A DNA stretch of 40,097 bases from a bacterium. GTDB taxonomy: Bacteria > SZUA-79 > Acidulodesulfobacterales > Acidulodesulfobacteraceae. The first letter of the stretch is position 1; each line of letters opens with the position of its first letter. The DNA is taken from the NCBI GenBank assembly GCA_021828255.1, contig JAKASB010000004.1:1-40097 (forward strand), written 5' to 3'. Shown here piece after piece: positions 1 through 8,742 of this stretch. The notes beneath the pieces are model-generated. The model was not told the origin of the DNA. It did not search any database and saw nothing but the letters and a program-made list of their open reading frames with translations. A program made the position numbers and the translations under genes.

Positions 1-36
1 GTAAATTTATATAATTTAATTATTAAGAGGTTAAAA

Positions 37-1179
37 ATGCAGAAAAAGTATTTATTGGCGCCTGGACCTACTCCCGTGCCGGAACGAGCTTTAGCCGAGA
101 TGGCGCTTCCCGTCATTCATCACCGCGCTCCGGAATATTCGGTTATACTTCAGGAAGTAAGGGATAATCTAAAATACCTGTTTCAGACCAAGCAAGAGGT
201 TCTGATATTCACGTCAAGCGGAACAGGGGCAATGGAAGGCTGCGTGTCCAATCTTCTTTCTGCGGGAGACCATGCTCTTGCGGTCAGAGGGGGAAAATTC
301 GGGGAAAGATGGTTCGATATTTGCAAAGCATATTCGGTTAACGTAAAAGCTATAGACGTAGAGTGGGGACATACCGTTTCTCCAAAGTCCATCGAAGATG
401 CGTTAAACGAAGACACGGAAATAAAAGCGGTTTACATACAAGCGTCCGAAACATCCACGGGCGTTTACCATCCCGTAAAAGAAATTGCAGATATAATTAA
501 AAAAAGACCAAATGCCATACTTGTCGTAGATGCCATTACCGCTCTTGGCGTAACAAATGTTCCTCAGGACGAATGGGGCATAGACGTGGTGGTAACCGGT
601 TCGCAAAAGGCTCTTATGCTTCCTCCTGGACTTGCGTTTGCTTCTTTGAGCGAAAAGGCTTGGGGTTTTGTCGAGAAATCTACGCTCCCGAAATATTATT
701 TTAATTTTAAAAAAGAAAAAAAATCCCTCGAAAAAAATCAGAATGCCTATACTCCTAACGTTCAACTTATAGTGGGTTTAAGAGAAGTCTTAAGGGAAAT
801 TAAGGAAGAAGGGCTGGAAAAAGTTTTCAAAAGACATGCAAATCTTGCTAACGCCGTAAGAACTGCAGTACAGGCAATGGGATTAAAACTTTATACCGTA
901 GATGAACCGTCAAATGCTCTTACGGCGGTTTGGGCGCCGGAAGGCATAGATGCCGGTAAAATAACAAAACTTATAAGAGAAAAATACGGTATTACCATAG
1001 CAGGCGGTCAGGATGCCGCTAAAGGTAAGATATTCAGAATAGCCCATCTCGGCTATGCCGGATGTTTTGACGTCATAACCGCTATTTCTGCATTAGAGGC
1101 GGTATTGAAAGAACTCGGTTACAAATTTGAAGCGGGCAGCGGACTCAAAGCCGCCCAGGAAGCTCTTTTCGGCGAATAG
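37..1179 (+). CDS. Class V aminotransferase (alanine-glyoxylate / serine-pyruvate type)
   Basis: A PLP-dependent fold-type I aminotransferase of 380 residues, the usual length for the alanine-glyoxylate/serine-pyruvate group. The N-terminus LLAPGPTPVPE is typical of the family. SSGTGAMEG (about residues 60-68) is the phosphate-binding loop, VVDAITALG (163-171) holds the PLP-ring aspartate, and GSQKALMLPPG carries the Schiff-base lysine at about K191. The start has a good AAGAGG ribosome site and a TATAAT-like hexamer lies just upstream. It is followed 54 bases later by serA. From this neighbour I infer that it may supply the transamination step of serine synthesis, or make glycine from glyoxylate. 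The family assignment is secure; the exact substrate is not. Confidence 0.9.
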   Translation: MQKKYLLAPGPTPVPERALAEMALPVIHHRAPEYSVILQEVRDNLKYLFQTKQEVLIFTSSGTGAMEGCVSNLLSAGDHALAVRGGKFGERWFDICKAYSVNVKAIDVEWGHTVSPKSIEDALNEDTEIKAVYIQASETSTGVYHPVKEIADIIKKRPNAILVVDAITALGVTNVPQDEWGIDVVVTGSQKALMLPPGLAFASLSEKAWGFVEKSTLPKYYFNFKKEKKSLEKNQNAYTPNVQLIVGLREVLREIKEEGLEKVFKRHANLANAVRTAVQAMGLKLYTVDEPSNALTAVWAPEGIDAGKITKLIREKYGITIAGGQDAAKGKIFRIAHLGYAGCFDVITAISALEAVLKELGYKFEAGSGLKAAQEALFGE

Positions 1180-1233
1180 GTTTTGTAATTAACTATTTAC
1201 TATTAATTATATATATAATACGGGAGATAAGCG

Positions 1234-2811
1234 ATGTTTAAGGTTATCGTCAGCGATAAACTTTCCAAAGAAGGGATAGATATATTAACTAATACGGGCA
1301 AAATTCAGGTAGATGTTAAAACGGGGCTGAAACCGGAAGAGCTTAGGCAGATAATTCACGAATACGACGGCATCGTTATAAGAAGCGCCACAAAGCTTAC
1401 TCAGGACATTATAGAAGCCGCAAAAAATCTTAAAGTCATAGGAAGGGCGGGCAGCGGCTTGGACAACGTCGATAAAGCGGCTGCAACCGCCGCCGGCATA
1501 GTCGTTATGAATACGCCGGGAGGGAATACCGTCACTACGGCAGAACTGACCTTTGCTATGCTTCTCGCTATGTCGAGGTATATACCGCAGTCTTTCCTTT
1601 CGATTAAAGAAGGCAAGTGGGAAAAGAGCAAATTTCAAGGTACGGAAGTTTACGGCAAGACTCTCGGCATTATAGGAATGGGTAATATAGGGCAGGCGCT
1701 TTATAACAGGGCAAAGTGTTTCGGAATGAATCCGATGGGATACGACCCTCTTTTATCAAAGGAAAAAGCCAAAGAACTTGAAATAAATCTTGTAAGTTTA
1801 GACGAAATATATGCAAAATCCGACTATATAAGCGTCCATACCCCTTTAGTAAAAGAAACCAAAGGAATGATAAATAAAGAAACTATATCTAAAATGAAAG
1901 ACGGAGTTAAGCTTCTTAATATAGCAAGAGGAGGCATAATCAACGAAGCCGATCTATATGAAGCTCTTAAATCCGGCAAGGTTTCCGCATGCGCATTAGA
2001 CGTATTTGAAATAGAGCCGCCCGTCAACAATCCTCTTTTAACTTTAGATAATCTTATTGCTACTCCGCATCTTGGGGCATCTACCGAAGAAGCCCAAACA
2101 AACGTGGCAGTGGCTATATGCCATCAAATTGCGGATTATCTTATAAGCGGCACGATAAAAAATGCCGTCAACGTTCCTTCCGTGACGAAAGAAGAGGTGG
2201 AAATCATAGGACCTTATCTGAATTTGGGAGAAAAAATAGGCAGGCTGTTGGGAAACATTATAACGGGCGGAATTACAAATATCAAAATAGATTATAACGG
2301 CGCCGTTTCCGCCCATAACACCGGCGCTATAACCCCTAATGTCGTTAAGGGCATTCTTTACCCGCTGCTGGGAGAGGATATAAATTACGTGAATGCAAAC
2401 GAAGTGGCAAAAAAAAGAGGCATATCGGTGATTGAATCGAAATCTGACCAGGCATTCGACTACACAAGTTCGATATCTATTACGGCAACGACCGATGTTA
2501 AAACTTTCAGTATATCGGGGGCAATATTCGGCAAAAAAAATCCATGGATAGTTAAAATGGACGATTATTCTATAGAAGCTATTCCCGAAGGGCACATATT
2601 GGTTATATTCAATCTTGACAGACCAGGCGTTATCGCATCAATAGGAAAGGTCCTCGGTAAGAATAAAATCAATATTGCAAGAATGCATCTCGGAAGGCAT
2701 TTGGATAAGGCTGTCTCGATATTGCAATTAGATTCGGCGGTTGACAATGCCGTAATTAATGAATTAAAAGCCGAGCCAAACATAACCGAAGCTAAATATT
2801 TAGAATTATAG
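1234..2811 (+). CDS. serA: D-3-phosphoglycerate dehydrogenase, long ACT-domain form
   Basis: Oxidises 3-phosphoglycerate to 3-phosphohydroxypyruvate with NAD, the first step of serine synthesis. The 525-residue length fits the long form: substrate domain, Rossmann domain, an intervening allosteric domain and a C-terminal ACT domain. The nucleotide-binding motif GMGNIG lies at about 148-153. The catalytic arginine is in NIARGGIINE, the glutamate in FEIEPP and the histidine in TPHLGASTEE. The ACT domain starts near GHILVIFNLDRPGV and implies feedback control, probably by serine. GGGAGA upstream is a good ribosome site. The stop overlaps the next start by one base (TAGTG), so hisZ is probably translationally coupled. 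Confidence 0.95.
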   Translation: MFKVIVSDKLSKEGIDILTNTGKIQVDVKTGLKPEELRQIIHEYDGIVIRSATKLTQDIIEAAKNLKVIGRAGSGLDNVDKAAATAAGIVVMNTPGGNTVTTAELTFAMLLAMSRYIPQSFLSIKEGKWEKSKFQGTEVYGKTLGIIGMGNIGQALYNRAKCFGMNPMGYDPLLSKEKAKELEINLVSLDEIYAKSDYISVHTPLVKETKGMINKETISKMKDGVKLLNIARGGIINEADLYEALKSGKVSACALDVFEIEPPVNNPLLTLDNLIATPHLGASTEEAQTNVAVAICHQIADYLISGTIKNAVNVPSVTKEEVEIIGPYLNLGEKIGRLLGNIITGGITNIKIDYNGAVSAHNTGAITPNVVKGILYPLLGEDINYVNANEVAKKRGISVIESKSDQAFDYTSSISITATTDVKTFSISGAIFGKKNPWIVKMDDYSIEAIPEGHILVIFNLDRPGVIASIGKVLGKNKINIARMHLGRHLDKAVSILQLDSAVDNAVINELKAEPNITEAKYLEL

Positions 2812-4073
2812 TGAACAGAAAAAATTCGATAATTCCTTCCCAGCCGCCCCAGGGGACAAGGGATTTTCTTCAGGGAGAAACGGAATTAATAGACAGAACC
2901 GCGGATATATTGCTGGAAGAATTTTCAAAATGGGGATACAGCAAGGTTATAACCCCAAGCATAGATTTTTTAGACGTGTTTTTAATGAGCTCGGAAGTTG
3001 CCGAACTGTTTAAAGTTGCCGATATAAGCACCGGAGAGATGTTATCTTTCAGGAGCGATTTTACTCCTCAAATAGGCAGGCTCAGTTCCGCTTTAAAAAA
3101 TTCCATCGTCCTGCCGTATAAGTTTTCTTATAGCGGTCCCGTTCTGAGAAATTTCGACCCGGTTCTCGGCAAGCCTAGGGAAATATGGCAAGTCGGAGCG
3201 GAATTAGTCGGGCCGGAAAGTCCCGAAAGCGATGCCGAGCTTATAATTATGGGTATCGAGTCGCTTAAGCGCCTTAATATAAAAGATTTTAGCGTGGACA
3301 TAGGGAATGTCGAATTTTTTAGAGGGATAGTTTCGGACATAGAAGCGCCCTGCAAAAAAAGAATAGAAGAATTTATATTAAGGAAAGATTCTTCCGGCTT
3401 GCATGATTTTCTTGGCGGCATATCTTTGCCTTCCGGCAAAAAAGAAGCTATAAGCGAGCTTCCTTTTATATTCGGAGAAAAATCAGTTATTAAAAAGGCA
3501 TGGAAAATGGCTTGCAACGAAGCATCGCAAAATGCTCTGGAGAATTTAGAGCGGGTTGTTTCTTATATAAAGTCATATAAGCTTGAAAAATATATCACTA
3601 TCGATTTAGGCGAGATACGGGGACTGAACTATTACACCGGAACGATTTTCGAATGTTTTGCGCCATATGTGGGTTATGAAATTTTTGGGGGAGGCAGATA
3701 TAATAATTTAATAGGCAGGTTCGGGGAGAATTGCGCAGGAGCCGGATTTGCCGTAAATTTAGATATTTTATGCAAATATGCCGCTTGCACCGCTTGCGGT
3801 TATAAAGGGAAAGATTACCTTGTTTTCAATAAGTCTATGGATAAAAAATCGGAAGCCGAACTTATTATATTTTTACGGAAAAAAGGCTGTACCGCCGAAT
3901 CTAATTTTATGAATTATGGATATCCCGATGCCGTAAAATATATGAAAGAAAATAGTATTAAAAATATTATATATATGAACGAAAATAAAATCTTGTTAAA
4001 AAATATTTATACGGGTAAAGAAAAAAATTTTAAAACCGTTTCCGATATTAAAAAATACTTAAAAAATAATTAA
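2811..4073 (+). CDS. hisZ: ATP phosphoribosyltransferase regulatory subunit
   Basis: A histidyl-tRNA-synthetase-like paralogue that, in the HisZ family, binds short-form HisG and makes it active and histidine-sensitive. PQGTRDFLQGE near the N-terminus and RGLNYYTGTIFE followed by GYEIFGGGRYNNLIGRFG are HisRS-fold signatures. The protein (420 aa) has about 100 C-terminal residues after the catalytic-like core that do not look like the normal HisRS anticodon domain. The start is GTG, overlapping the serA stop by one base with no visible ribosome site, so reinitiation is likely. hisZ next to purA is a common order in Proteobacteria, which favours HisZ over a true HisRS. No hisG is present in the window. 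Confidence 0.85.
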   Translation: MNRKNSIIPSQPPQGTRDFLQGETELIDRTADILLEEFSKWGYSKVITPSIDFLDVFLMSSEVAELFKVADISTGEMLSFRSDFTPQIGRLSSALKNSIVLPYKFSYSGPVLRNFDPVLGKPREIWQVGAELVGPESPESDAELIIMGIESLKRLNIKDFSVDIGNVEFFRGIVSDIEAPCKKRIEEFILRKDSSGLHDFLGGISLPSGKKEAISELPFIFGEKSVIKKAWKMACNEASQNALENLERVVSYIKSYKLEKYITIDLGEIRGLNYYTGTIFECFAPYVGYEIFGGGRYNNLIGRFGENCAGAGFAVNLDILCKYAACTACGYKGKDYLVFNKSMDKKSEAELIIFLRKKGCTAESNFMNYGYPDAVKYMKENSIKNIIYMNENKILLKNIYTGKEKNFKTVSDIKKYLKNN

Positions 4074-4095
4074 TCTAAATTTAAATAAAATATTT

Positions 4096-5388
4096 ATGAG
4101 AAAAAAAAATATTATTGTGGTCGGTCTTCAATGGGGAGACGAAGGAAAAGGGAAAATAGTAGATTTGCTGGCCAAAGATGCCGATATAATAGCCCGCTAC
4201 CAGGGAGGGAATAATGCGGGGCATACCGTCGTAAGCGGAGATTTAAGCCTTGTATTCAGACTTGTCCCTTCAGGAATGTTAAATGAGGAAAAAATTTGCA
4301 TTTTGGGCAACGGGGTCGTTATAGACCCGGTAGTGCTGTTGCAAGAGCTTGAAGATTTAAAGGCTATAGGGATAAATATCAAAGGCAGGTTTTTTATTTC
4401 ATACAAGTCGCATATTATAATGCCGTATCATAAAAGATTAGATATAGCGAGAGAAAGATTGAGAGGCGCAGGCATGATAGGGACTACCGGAAGGGGAATA
4501 GGTCCTGCGTATGAAGACAAGGTTGCAAGGCTCGGTATCCGCGCCATAGATTTGCTTAACAGGGACTTGCTATATAAAAAAATTGTTTTAAGCCTTAAAG
4601 AAAAGAACTATCTGTTTAAAAACGTTCTCGGCGAGGACATATTCAATCCAGGCGATTTAATAGAAGAATATTTAAATTACGGCGCAAAAATTCAGGAATT
4701 TTTAATAGATTCTTCAATATTTATCGATGAACGGCTTGATAAAGGATTTAACGTCATGCTTGAAGGGGCGCAGGGAACATTTCTCGATGTCGATCACGGC
4801 ACATATCCTTATGTTACTTCGTCTAACACCGTCGGCGGTTCCGCTCTTTCCGGCATCGGTCTGGGACCTACGAAAATAGACGAGGTAATCGGCATTACAA
4901 AGGCTTACACGACAAGAGTAGGGGAAGGTTATTTCCCGACGGAACTCAAAGGGGAGGAAGGCAGGATAATAAGGGATAAGGGAGAGGAGTTCGGCTCCGT
5001 TACCGGAAGACCGAGAAGATGCGGCTGGTTTGACGTTAACTTAATTAAAGAAGCGGGGCGTTTAAACGGCGCTACCGGAATGGTGGTGACAAAACTCGAT
5101 GTTTTATCGGGATTGGGAAAAATCAATATATGCACCGGCTATATGCTGAACGGTTCTATTATAAACCATCTGCCTTTTTCTTCCGCCGATTACGATAAGG
5201 CAATCCCGGTTTATGAAGAAATGGAAGGATGGAGCGGCGATATATCAAGCATAAAATCATTTAAAGACCTCCCCGTTAATTCCCAGAAATATATTCTTAA
5301 AATAGAAGACCTTACGGGTTTGCGGATCAATATGTTGTCCGTCGGTAAAGAAAGAATGCAGACTATAAATTTAAAAAATATTTTTTAG
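4096..5388 (+). CDS. purA: Adenylosuccinate synthetase
   Basis: Joins IMP and aspartate using GTP to form adenylosuccinate, the committed step to AMP in the cytoplasm. The GTP-binding loop VVGLQWGDEGKGK is at the N-terminus. GNNAGHTVV, GTTGRGIGPAYEDK and EGAQGTFLDVDHGTYPYVTSSN are family-specific signatures, and GRPRRCGWFD is near residue 315. Length (430 aa) is normal. It lies 22 bases after hisZ. Its stop is followed by an AGGAAGG sequence that serves the next gene. Confidence 0.97.
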   Translation: MRKKNIIVVGLQWGDEGKGKIVDLLAKDADIIARYQGGNNAGHTVVSGDLSLVFRLVPSGMLNEEKICILGNGVVIDPVVLLQELEDLKAIGINIKGRFFISYKSHIIMPYHKRLDIARERLRGAGMIGTTGRGIGPAYEDKVARLGIRAIDLLNRDLLYKKIVLSLKEKNYLFKNVLGEDIFNPGDLIEEYLNYGAKIQEFLIDSSIFIDERLDKGFNVMLEGAQGTFLDVDHGTYPYVTSSNTVGGSALSGIGLGPTKIDEVIGITKAYTTRVGEGYFPTELKGEEGRIIRDKGEEFGSVTGRPRRCGWFDVNLIKEAGRLNGATGMVVTKLDVLSGLGKINICTGYMLNGSIINHLPFSSADYDKAIPVYEEMEGWSGDISSIKSFKDLPVNSQKYILKIEDLTGLRINMLSVGKERMQTINLKNIF

Positions 5389-5397
5389 GAAGGCTAA

Positions 5398-6237
5398 TTG
5401 TATTGTGGACAATTTTTTAATACGGCTTTGTCGCAAGACTATTCTCTAAATGTTCGTTATATGGCATATCAGTCATATTTGACCGCTCCGCACTTTTTAT
5501 ATCAGCTAAACGGTTTAGACTATTCATTTGCCGGCAAGACCGTTGCGGATATCGGTACAGGCGTGGGGATATTGCCTTATTTATTAAAAGATAAAAATCC
5601 TTCAAAGATTATAGGCATAGATTTAGATAGAAATTTTTTAAATGCCGCGCGTTATTTAGCTAATGCCGAAAATATGGGTTATATAAATGCCGACGGCTGT
5701 AATATACCCGTTAAAGATTGTGCTTTCGATGCAGTTTTTGCAAGATATGTTTTTCAGCATGTCAATTTGTCCGGTATTTTTCTTTCGGAAATTAAAAGAA
5801 TAATTAAGGAGGGCGGATTATTAGTTATAGTTGATATTGAAGACGATATGAATATATTTTATCCCGATTTGCCCAAAAGTTCCAAAAAATTATTTGGGAT
5901 TTATTCTGAATATCAAAAACTAAAAGGCGGGGACAGGTTTATTTCCAAAAAATTACCGGCTTTTTTATCATCATGGGGATTTAAGGATATAGAAATAAAA
6001 CCATATGCGCTAATGTTTTTTAAAGGCAGAGGCGAAAGTTCAAAACCCGAAGCATTAAAAAACGCTTTCTTATTGCTTCAAAACGAATTGGAACTTGTAA
6101 AAGAAGATCTTCTATCCAGAAAATTGATCGGCTCCGTAGAATTTCATAAAGGGTTAAATGATTATTTTAAATTTTTAAATTTGGAAGACAATTTGCTGAT
6201 TTCAAAAACCGAATTTTTAATTACATGTAAAAAATAA
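5398..6237 (+). CDS. Class I SAM-dependent methyltransferase
   Basis: A methyltransferase of the Rossmann-like class I fold. Motif I is VADIGTGVGILPYLL (about 50-64), the acidic ribose-binding residue is in IGIDLD, a motif II/III-like segment is FARYVFQHV, and GGLLVIVDIEDD follows. These SAM-binding features are clear but the substrate is unknown. The chosen start is TTG at 5398 with AGGAAGG just upstream; the first in-frame ATG (5461) would remove about 20 residues before the core. It sits 9 bases after purA and 4 bases before an ABC-2 permease. The co-transcribed set looks envelope-related, so a lipid, quinone or glycan substrate is possible but unproven. Confidence 0.8.
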   Translation: MYCGQFFNTALSQDYSLNVRYMAYQSYLTAPHFLYQLNGLDYSFAGKTVADIGTGVGILPYLLKDKNPSKIIGIDLDRNFLNAARYLANAENMGYINADGCNIPVKDCAFDAVFARYVFQHVNLSGIFLSEIKRIIKEGGLLVIVDIEDDMNIFYPDLPKSSKKLFGIYSEYQKLKGGDRFISKKLPAFLSSWGFKDIEIKPYALMFFKGRGESSKPEALKNAFLLLQNELELVKEDLLSRKLIGSVEFHKGLNDYFKFLNLEDNLLISKTEFLITCKK

Positions 6238-6241
6238 TAAA

Positions 6242-7027
6242 ATGAATAATAACATGAAAAGTGAACTGGGTGCTTTTATTGCGATAAACAACAGAGAAAT
6301 TTTGAAATTTATAAGGCAGAAGTCGAGACTTATTACGGATCTTTCCAGACCGGTAATATGGCTTTTATTCGTAGGCTACGGAATTTCTACAATGGTTAAA
6401 ATTAAAAGCGGTTCGTATATGCAGTTCATTTTTCCGGGCATACTTGTTATGACGGTTCTTTTCAGGTCTATTTTTTCTTCGATATCTATAATTTGGGATA
6501 GGGAATTCGGCGTTTTAAAAGAAATACTTGTTTCCCCGGTTTCAAGAAAGACGTTTGTGCTTGCAAAAATTACTTCCGGCGGTATAGTAAGCACTGCCCA
6601 AGCTCTTATAATGCTGGTATTTGCGCCGTTTATCGGAATTAAATTGACTTTAACGGTTTTCATATTGACGGGGCTCTCTCTTTTTTTAATTTCGTCCGCA
6701 ATTACGGCATTCGGCATAGTTATAGCTTCAAAAATGACTTCTTTCGAAGGATTCAATTCAATTATAAACTTAATAGTCCAGCCTATGTTTTTTGTGAGCG
6801 GGGCGCTTTATCCGATAAAGAGGTTCCCGGATTTTTTAAAAATACTTGCGTATATTAATCCCGTTACTTATTCGGTCGATTTACTGAAATACATCCTTTT
6901 TTACAATAAAAAAATAAATTTATTCATACCCGAAACCCCTATTGTCTGGGACCTTATTTTCATTTTATTATTTATGATTCTAATGATTTTTCTTTCTAAC
7001 TATTTTTTTGAAAGAGAAGACAATTAA
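6242..7027 (+). CDS. ABC-2 type transporter permease
   Basis: An integral membrane protein of 261 residues with about six hydrophobic segments, in the ABC-2 exporter permease family. Recognisable features are PVIWLLFVGYGIS in the first helix, a cytoplasmic loop WDREFGVLKEILVSPVSR (a signature of drug/polysaccharide-type permeases), and INPVTYSVDLLKYILF near the C-terminus. Such permeases work as dimers with a separate ATPase. No ATP-binding cassette gene lies in this window, so the partner must be elsewhere. The ATG is only 4 bases after the methyltransferase stop and lacks a strong ribosome site, suggesting coupling. Substrate unknown. Confidence 0.85.
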   Translation: MNNNMKSELGAFIAINNREILKFIRQKSRLITDLSRPVIWLLFVGYGISTMVKIKSGSYMQFIFPGILVMTVLFRSIFSSISIIWDREFGVLKEILVSPVSRKTFVLAKITSGGIVSTAQALIMLVFAPFIGIKLTLTVFILTGLSLFLISSAITAFGIVIASKMTSFEGFNSIINLIVQPMFFVSGALYPIKRFPDFLKILAYINPVTYSVDLLKYILFYNKKINLFIPETPIVWDLIFILLFMILMIFLSNYFFEREDN

Positions 7028-7031
7028 AAAT

Positions 7032-8717
7032 ATGAATATGAGAATGAGTTTTTTAAATATTTTTAAAAAATCTATAAGGAAAATAAAAGTAAAAAAGTCT
7101 TTAGAAAAAAAGGGCTTTGTAATATTTCAGATAGACGGTCTTTCTTATGAGGCTTTAAAAAAGGCATTATCGCTTAATTTAATGCCCCATTTAAAAAAGA
7201 TTATAGGGTCAGATAAATATTATTTCAAGAAATATTTTACCGGGGTTCCGAGCGATACGCCTTTTTTTCAAGCAGGGCTTTTATACGGGGATAACGATAA
7301 TATTCCGGGATTCAGATGGATAGAAAGGGAAACAGGGCAGGAAATAATATTTAAGAAGCCTGAAAGTGCGGGGTATATAGAGGAAATGCTTGCAAAAAAT
7401 AATGCCAATCTTTTAAAAGGCGGCTCCAGTTACGTTAATCTATTTTCCGGCGGAGCTTCCCGTTCAACTTTCACACTTTCCACATTTTCCGTCAGATATT
7501 TATTCAAAAAAAAAGTTCGCAATTTTGATATTTTTATAATTTTTGTTTTTCATATTTTTACTCTTTTTAAAACATTTTTTTATGTTTTTTTTGAAGCTTT
7601 ATTCGAAATTGGGGAAAGGGTAGTAGATGTAGTAAAAAACCGCGAGGTTCGTCCCGAAGGTTTTTTTCCTTTTGCGAGAGCAATGTCTAATGTTATATTT
7701 AAGGAAATTGAAACATTCGGAGCCATAATGGATATATCTAGAGGGGTGCCTTCTCTATATCTTGATTATATAGGTTACGACGAACTCTCCCATCATAGGG
7801 GACCTTATTCATTTAGCGCTTTAAGGACATTAAAAGCTATTGATAGAAAAATATACCATATTTATAAAGAAATATCAGTATCGGAAAGAAAGTACGATTT
7901 TTTTATTATATCCGACCACGGGCATACGCCGTCGGTTCCTTTTTCAAGATTAAATAAAGGTAAAATGTTAAGGACCGTGATTCAGGATTATATCGACAAT
8001 CGAGATTTTGAAATTTATGAATTCGATACAGGCTATAATGCGGTTTTTAAAAGATTGTTTTTATATACCGGCGATTTTTTTAGAAAAGGGACATGCAGTA
8101 AAATTTTTAATAAGTTTACCGGCAGCCTTGAATTGCGGAAAAGGTATAAGTACAATGAAAAATTAGATTGGGCAACAAATAAAATAATTTATATTATGGA
8201 TTCAGGACCTATGGTAAATATATACTTTTCAGGCAGGTCATATAGAATGTCCGTCGAAGAAGTAGAAAAAAAATTCAGGGGATTGATAAAAATGCTTGCG
8301 GACAGAAATGGGATAGGATTTATAGCGGGTATTAATAACAACGGAGAAGCGGTCATTTACGATAATATCGATAAAAAATTTTATAAATCTTCATATTATT
8401 TGAATGATCATAAAAATATATGCCCTACTATGAAACATATTATGGATAATTATAAAAACATTAAAGAAAGGCAGGCTGCGCTTTTATCTTTAGAAAAATT
8501 TTCTAAATTTAAAAATTCGGGAGATTTAATATTATTCGGCGAATATGACGGTAAGAATATAACTAATTTTGAAAACCAGATGGGCGCCCACGGCGGTATA
8601 GGCGGAGAACAAAATGACCCTTTTGCGGTTTGGAGCAAAGATGTTCCGTTCGATTTTGCATCGGTTAATAATTCTTGTAAAATTTATGAATTTTTGTATA
8701 ATAAGTATGTAAAGTAA
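7032..8717 (+). CDS. Membrane-associated alkaline-phosphatase-superfamily protein (type I phosphodiesterase-like)
   Basis: A metal-dependent phosphohydrolase of the alkaline phosphatase/nucleotide pyrophosphatase fold, by motif. VIFQIDGLSYEALKKAL near the N-terminus places the metal-binding aspartate. GVPSDTPFFQAGLLYG holds the likely nucleophile threonine/serine. YIGYDELSHHRGP and IISDHGHTPS give the remaining Asp/His ligands. A long hydrophobic, Phe-rich stretch around residues 165-195 looks like one or two membrane helices inserted in the domain. The ORF track begins at TTG 7008, inside the permease gene; I prefer ATG 7032, although 7038 and 7044 are also possible. It probably acts on a phospho-substrate at the membrane. 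Exact substrate unknown. Confidence 0.78.
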   Translation: MNMRMSFLNIFKKSIRKIKVKKSLEKKGFVIFQIDGLSYEALKKALSLNLMPHLKKIIGSDKYYFKKYFTGVPSDTPFFQAGLLYGDNDNIPGFRWIERETGQEIIFKKPESAGYIEEMLAKNNANLLKGGSSYVNLFSGGASRSTFTLSTFSVRYLFKKKVRNFDIFIIFVFHIFTLFKTFFYVFFEALFEIGERVVDVVKNREVRPEGFFPFARAMSNVIFKEIETFGAIMDISRGVPSLYLDYIGYDELSHHRGPYSFSALRTLKAIDRKIYHIYKEISVSERKYDFFIISDHGHTPSVPFSRLNKGKMLRTVIQDYIDNRDFEIYEFDTGYNAVFKRLFLYTGDFFRKGTCSKIFNKFTGSLELRKRYKYNEKLDWATNKIIYIMDSGPMVNIYFSGRSYRMSVEEVEKKFRGLIKMLADRNGIGFIAGINNNGEAVIYDNIDKKFYKSSYYLNDHKNICPTMKHIMDNYKNIKERQAALLSLEKFSKFKNSGDLILFGEYDGKNITNFENQMGAHGGIGGEQNDPFAVWSKDVPFDFASVNNSCKIYEFLYNKYVK

Positions 8718-8742
8718 TTTTTTTAATTTATATTCATAGTCT

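Noticed and set aside
403-765. Antisense ORF of 120 aa opposite the aminotransferase gene
   Set aside because: Basic, low-complexity composition, no motif, and fully covered by a well-conserved gene on the other strand.
1214-1219. TATAAT before serA as a promoter
   Set aside because: It lies only 15 bases before the ATG, leaving no room for a ribosome site in the transcript, and there is no matching -35 box.
2044-2595. Antisense ORF of 183 aa within serA
   Set aside because: Shadow of serA; the composition is unlike a real protein and there is no ribosome site.
2811-4073. True histidyl-tRNA synthetase (hisS)
   Set aside because: The C-terminal anticodon domain is not recognisable, and the hisZ-purA context favours the HisG regulatory subunit.
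7008-7031. TTG start of the phosphodiesterase-like gene given in the ORF track
   Set aside because: It lies inside the permease gene without a ribosome site; ATG codons at 7032-7044 are better.
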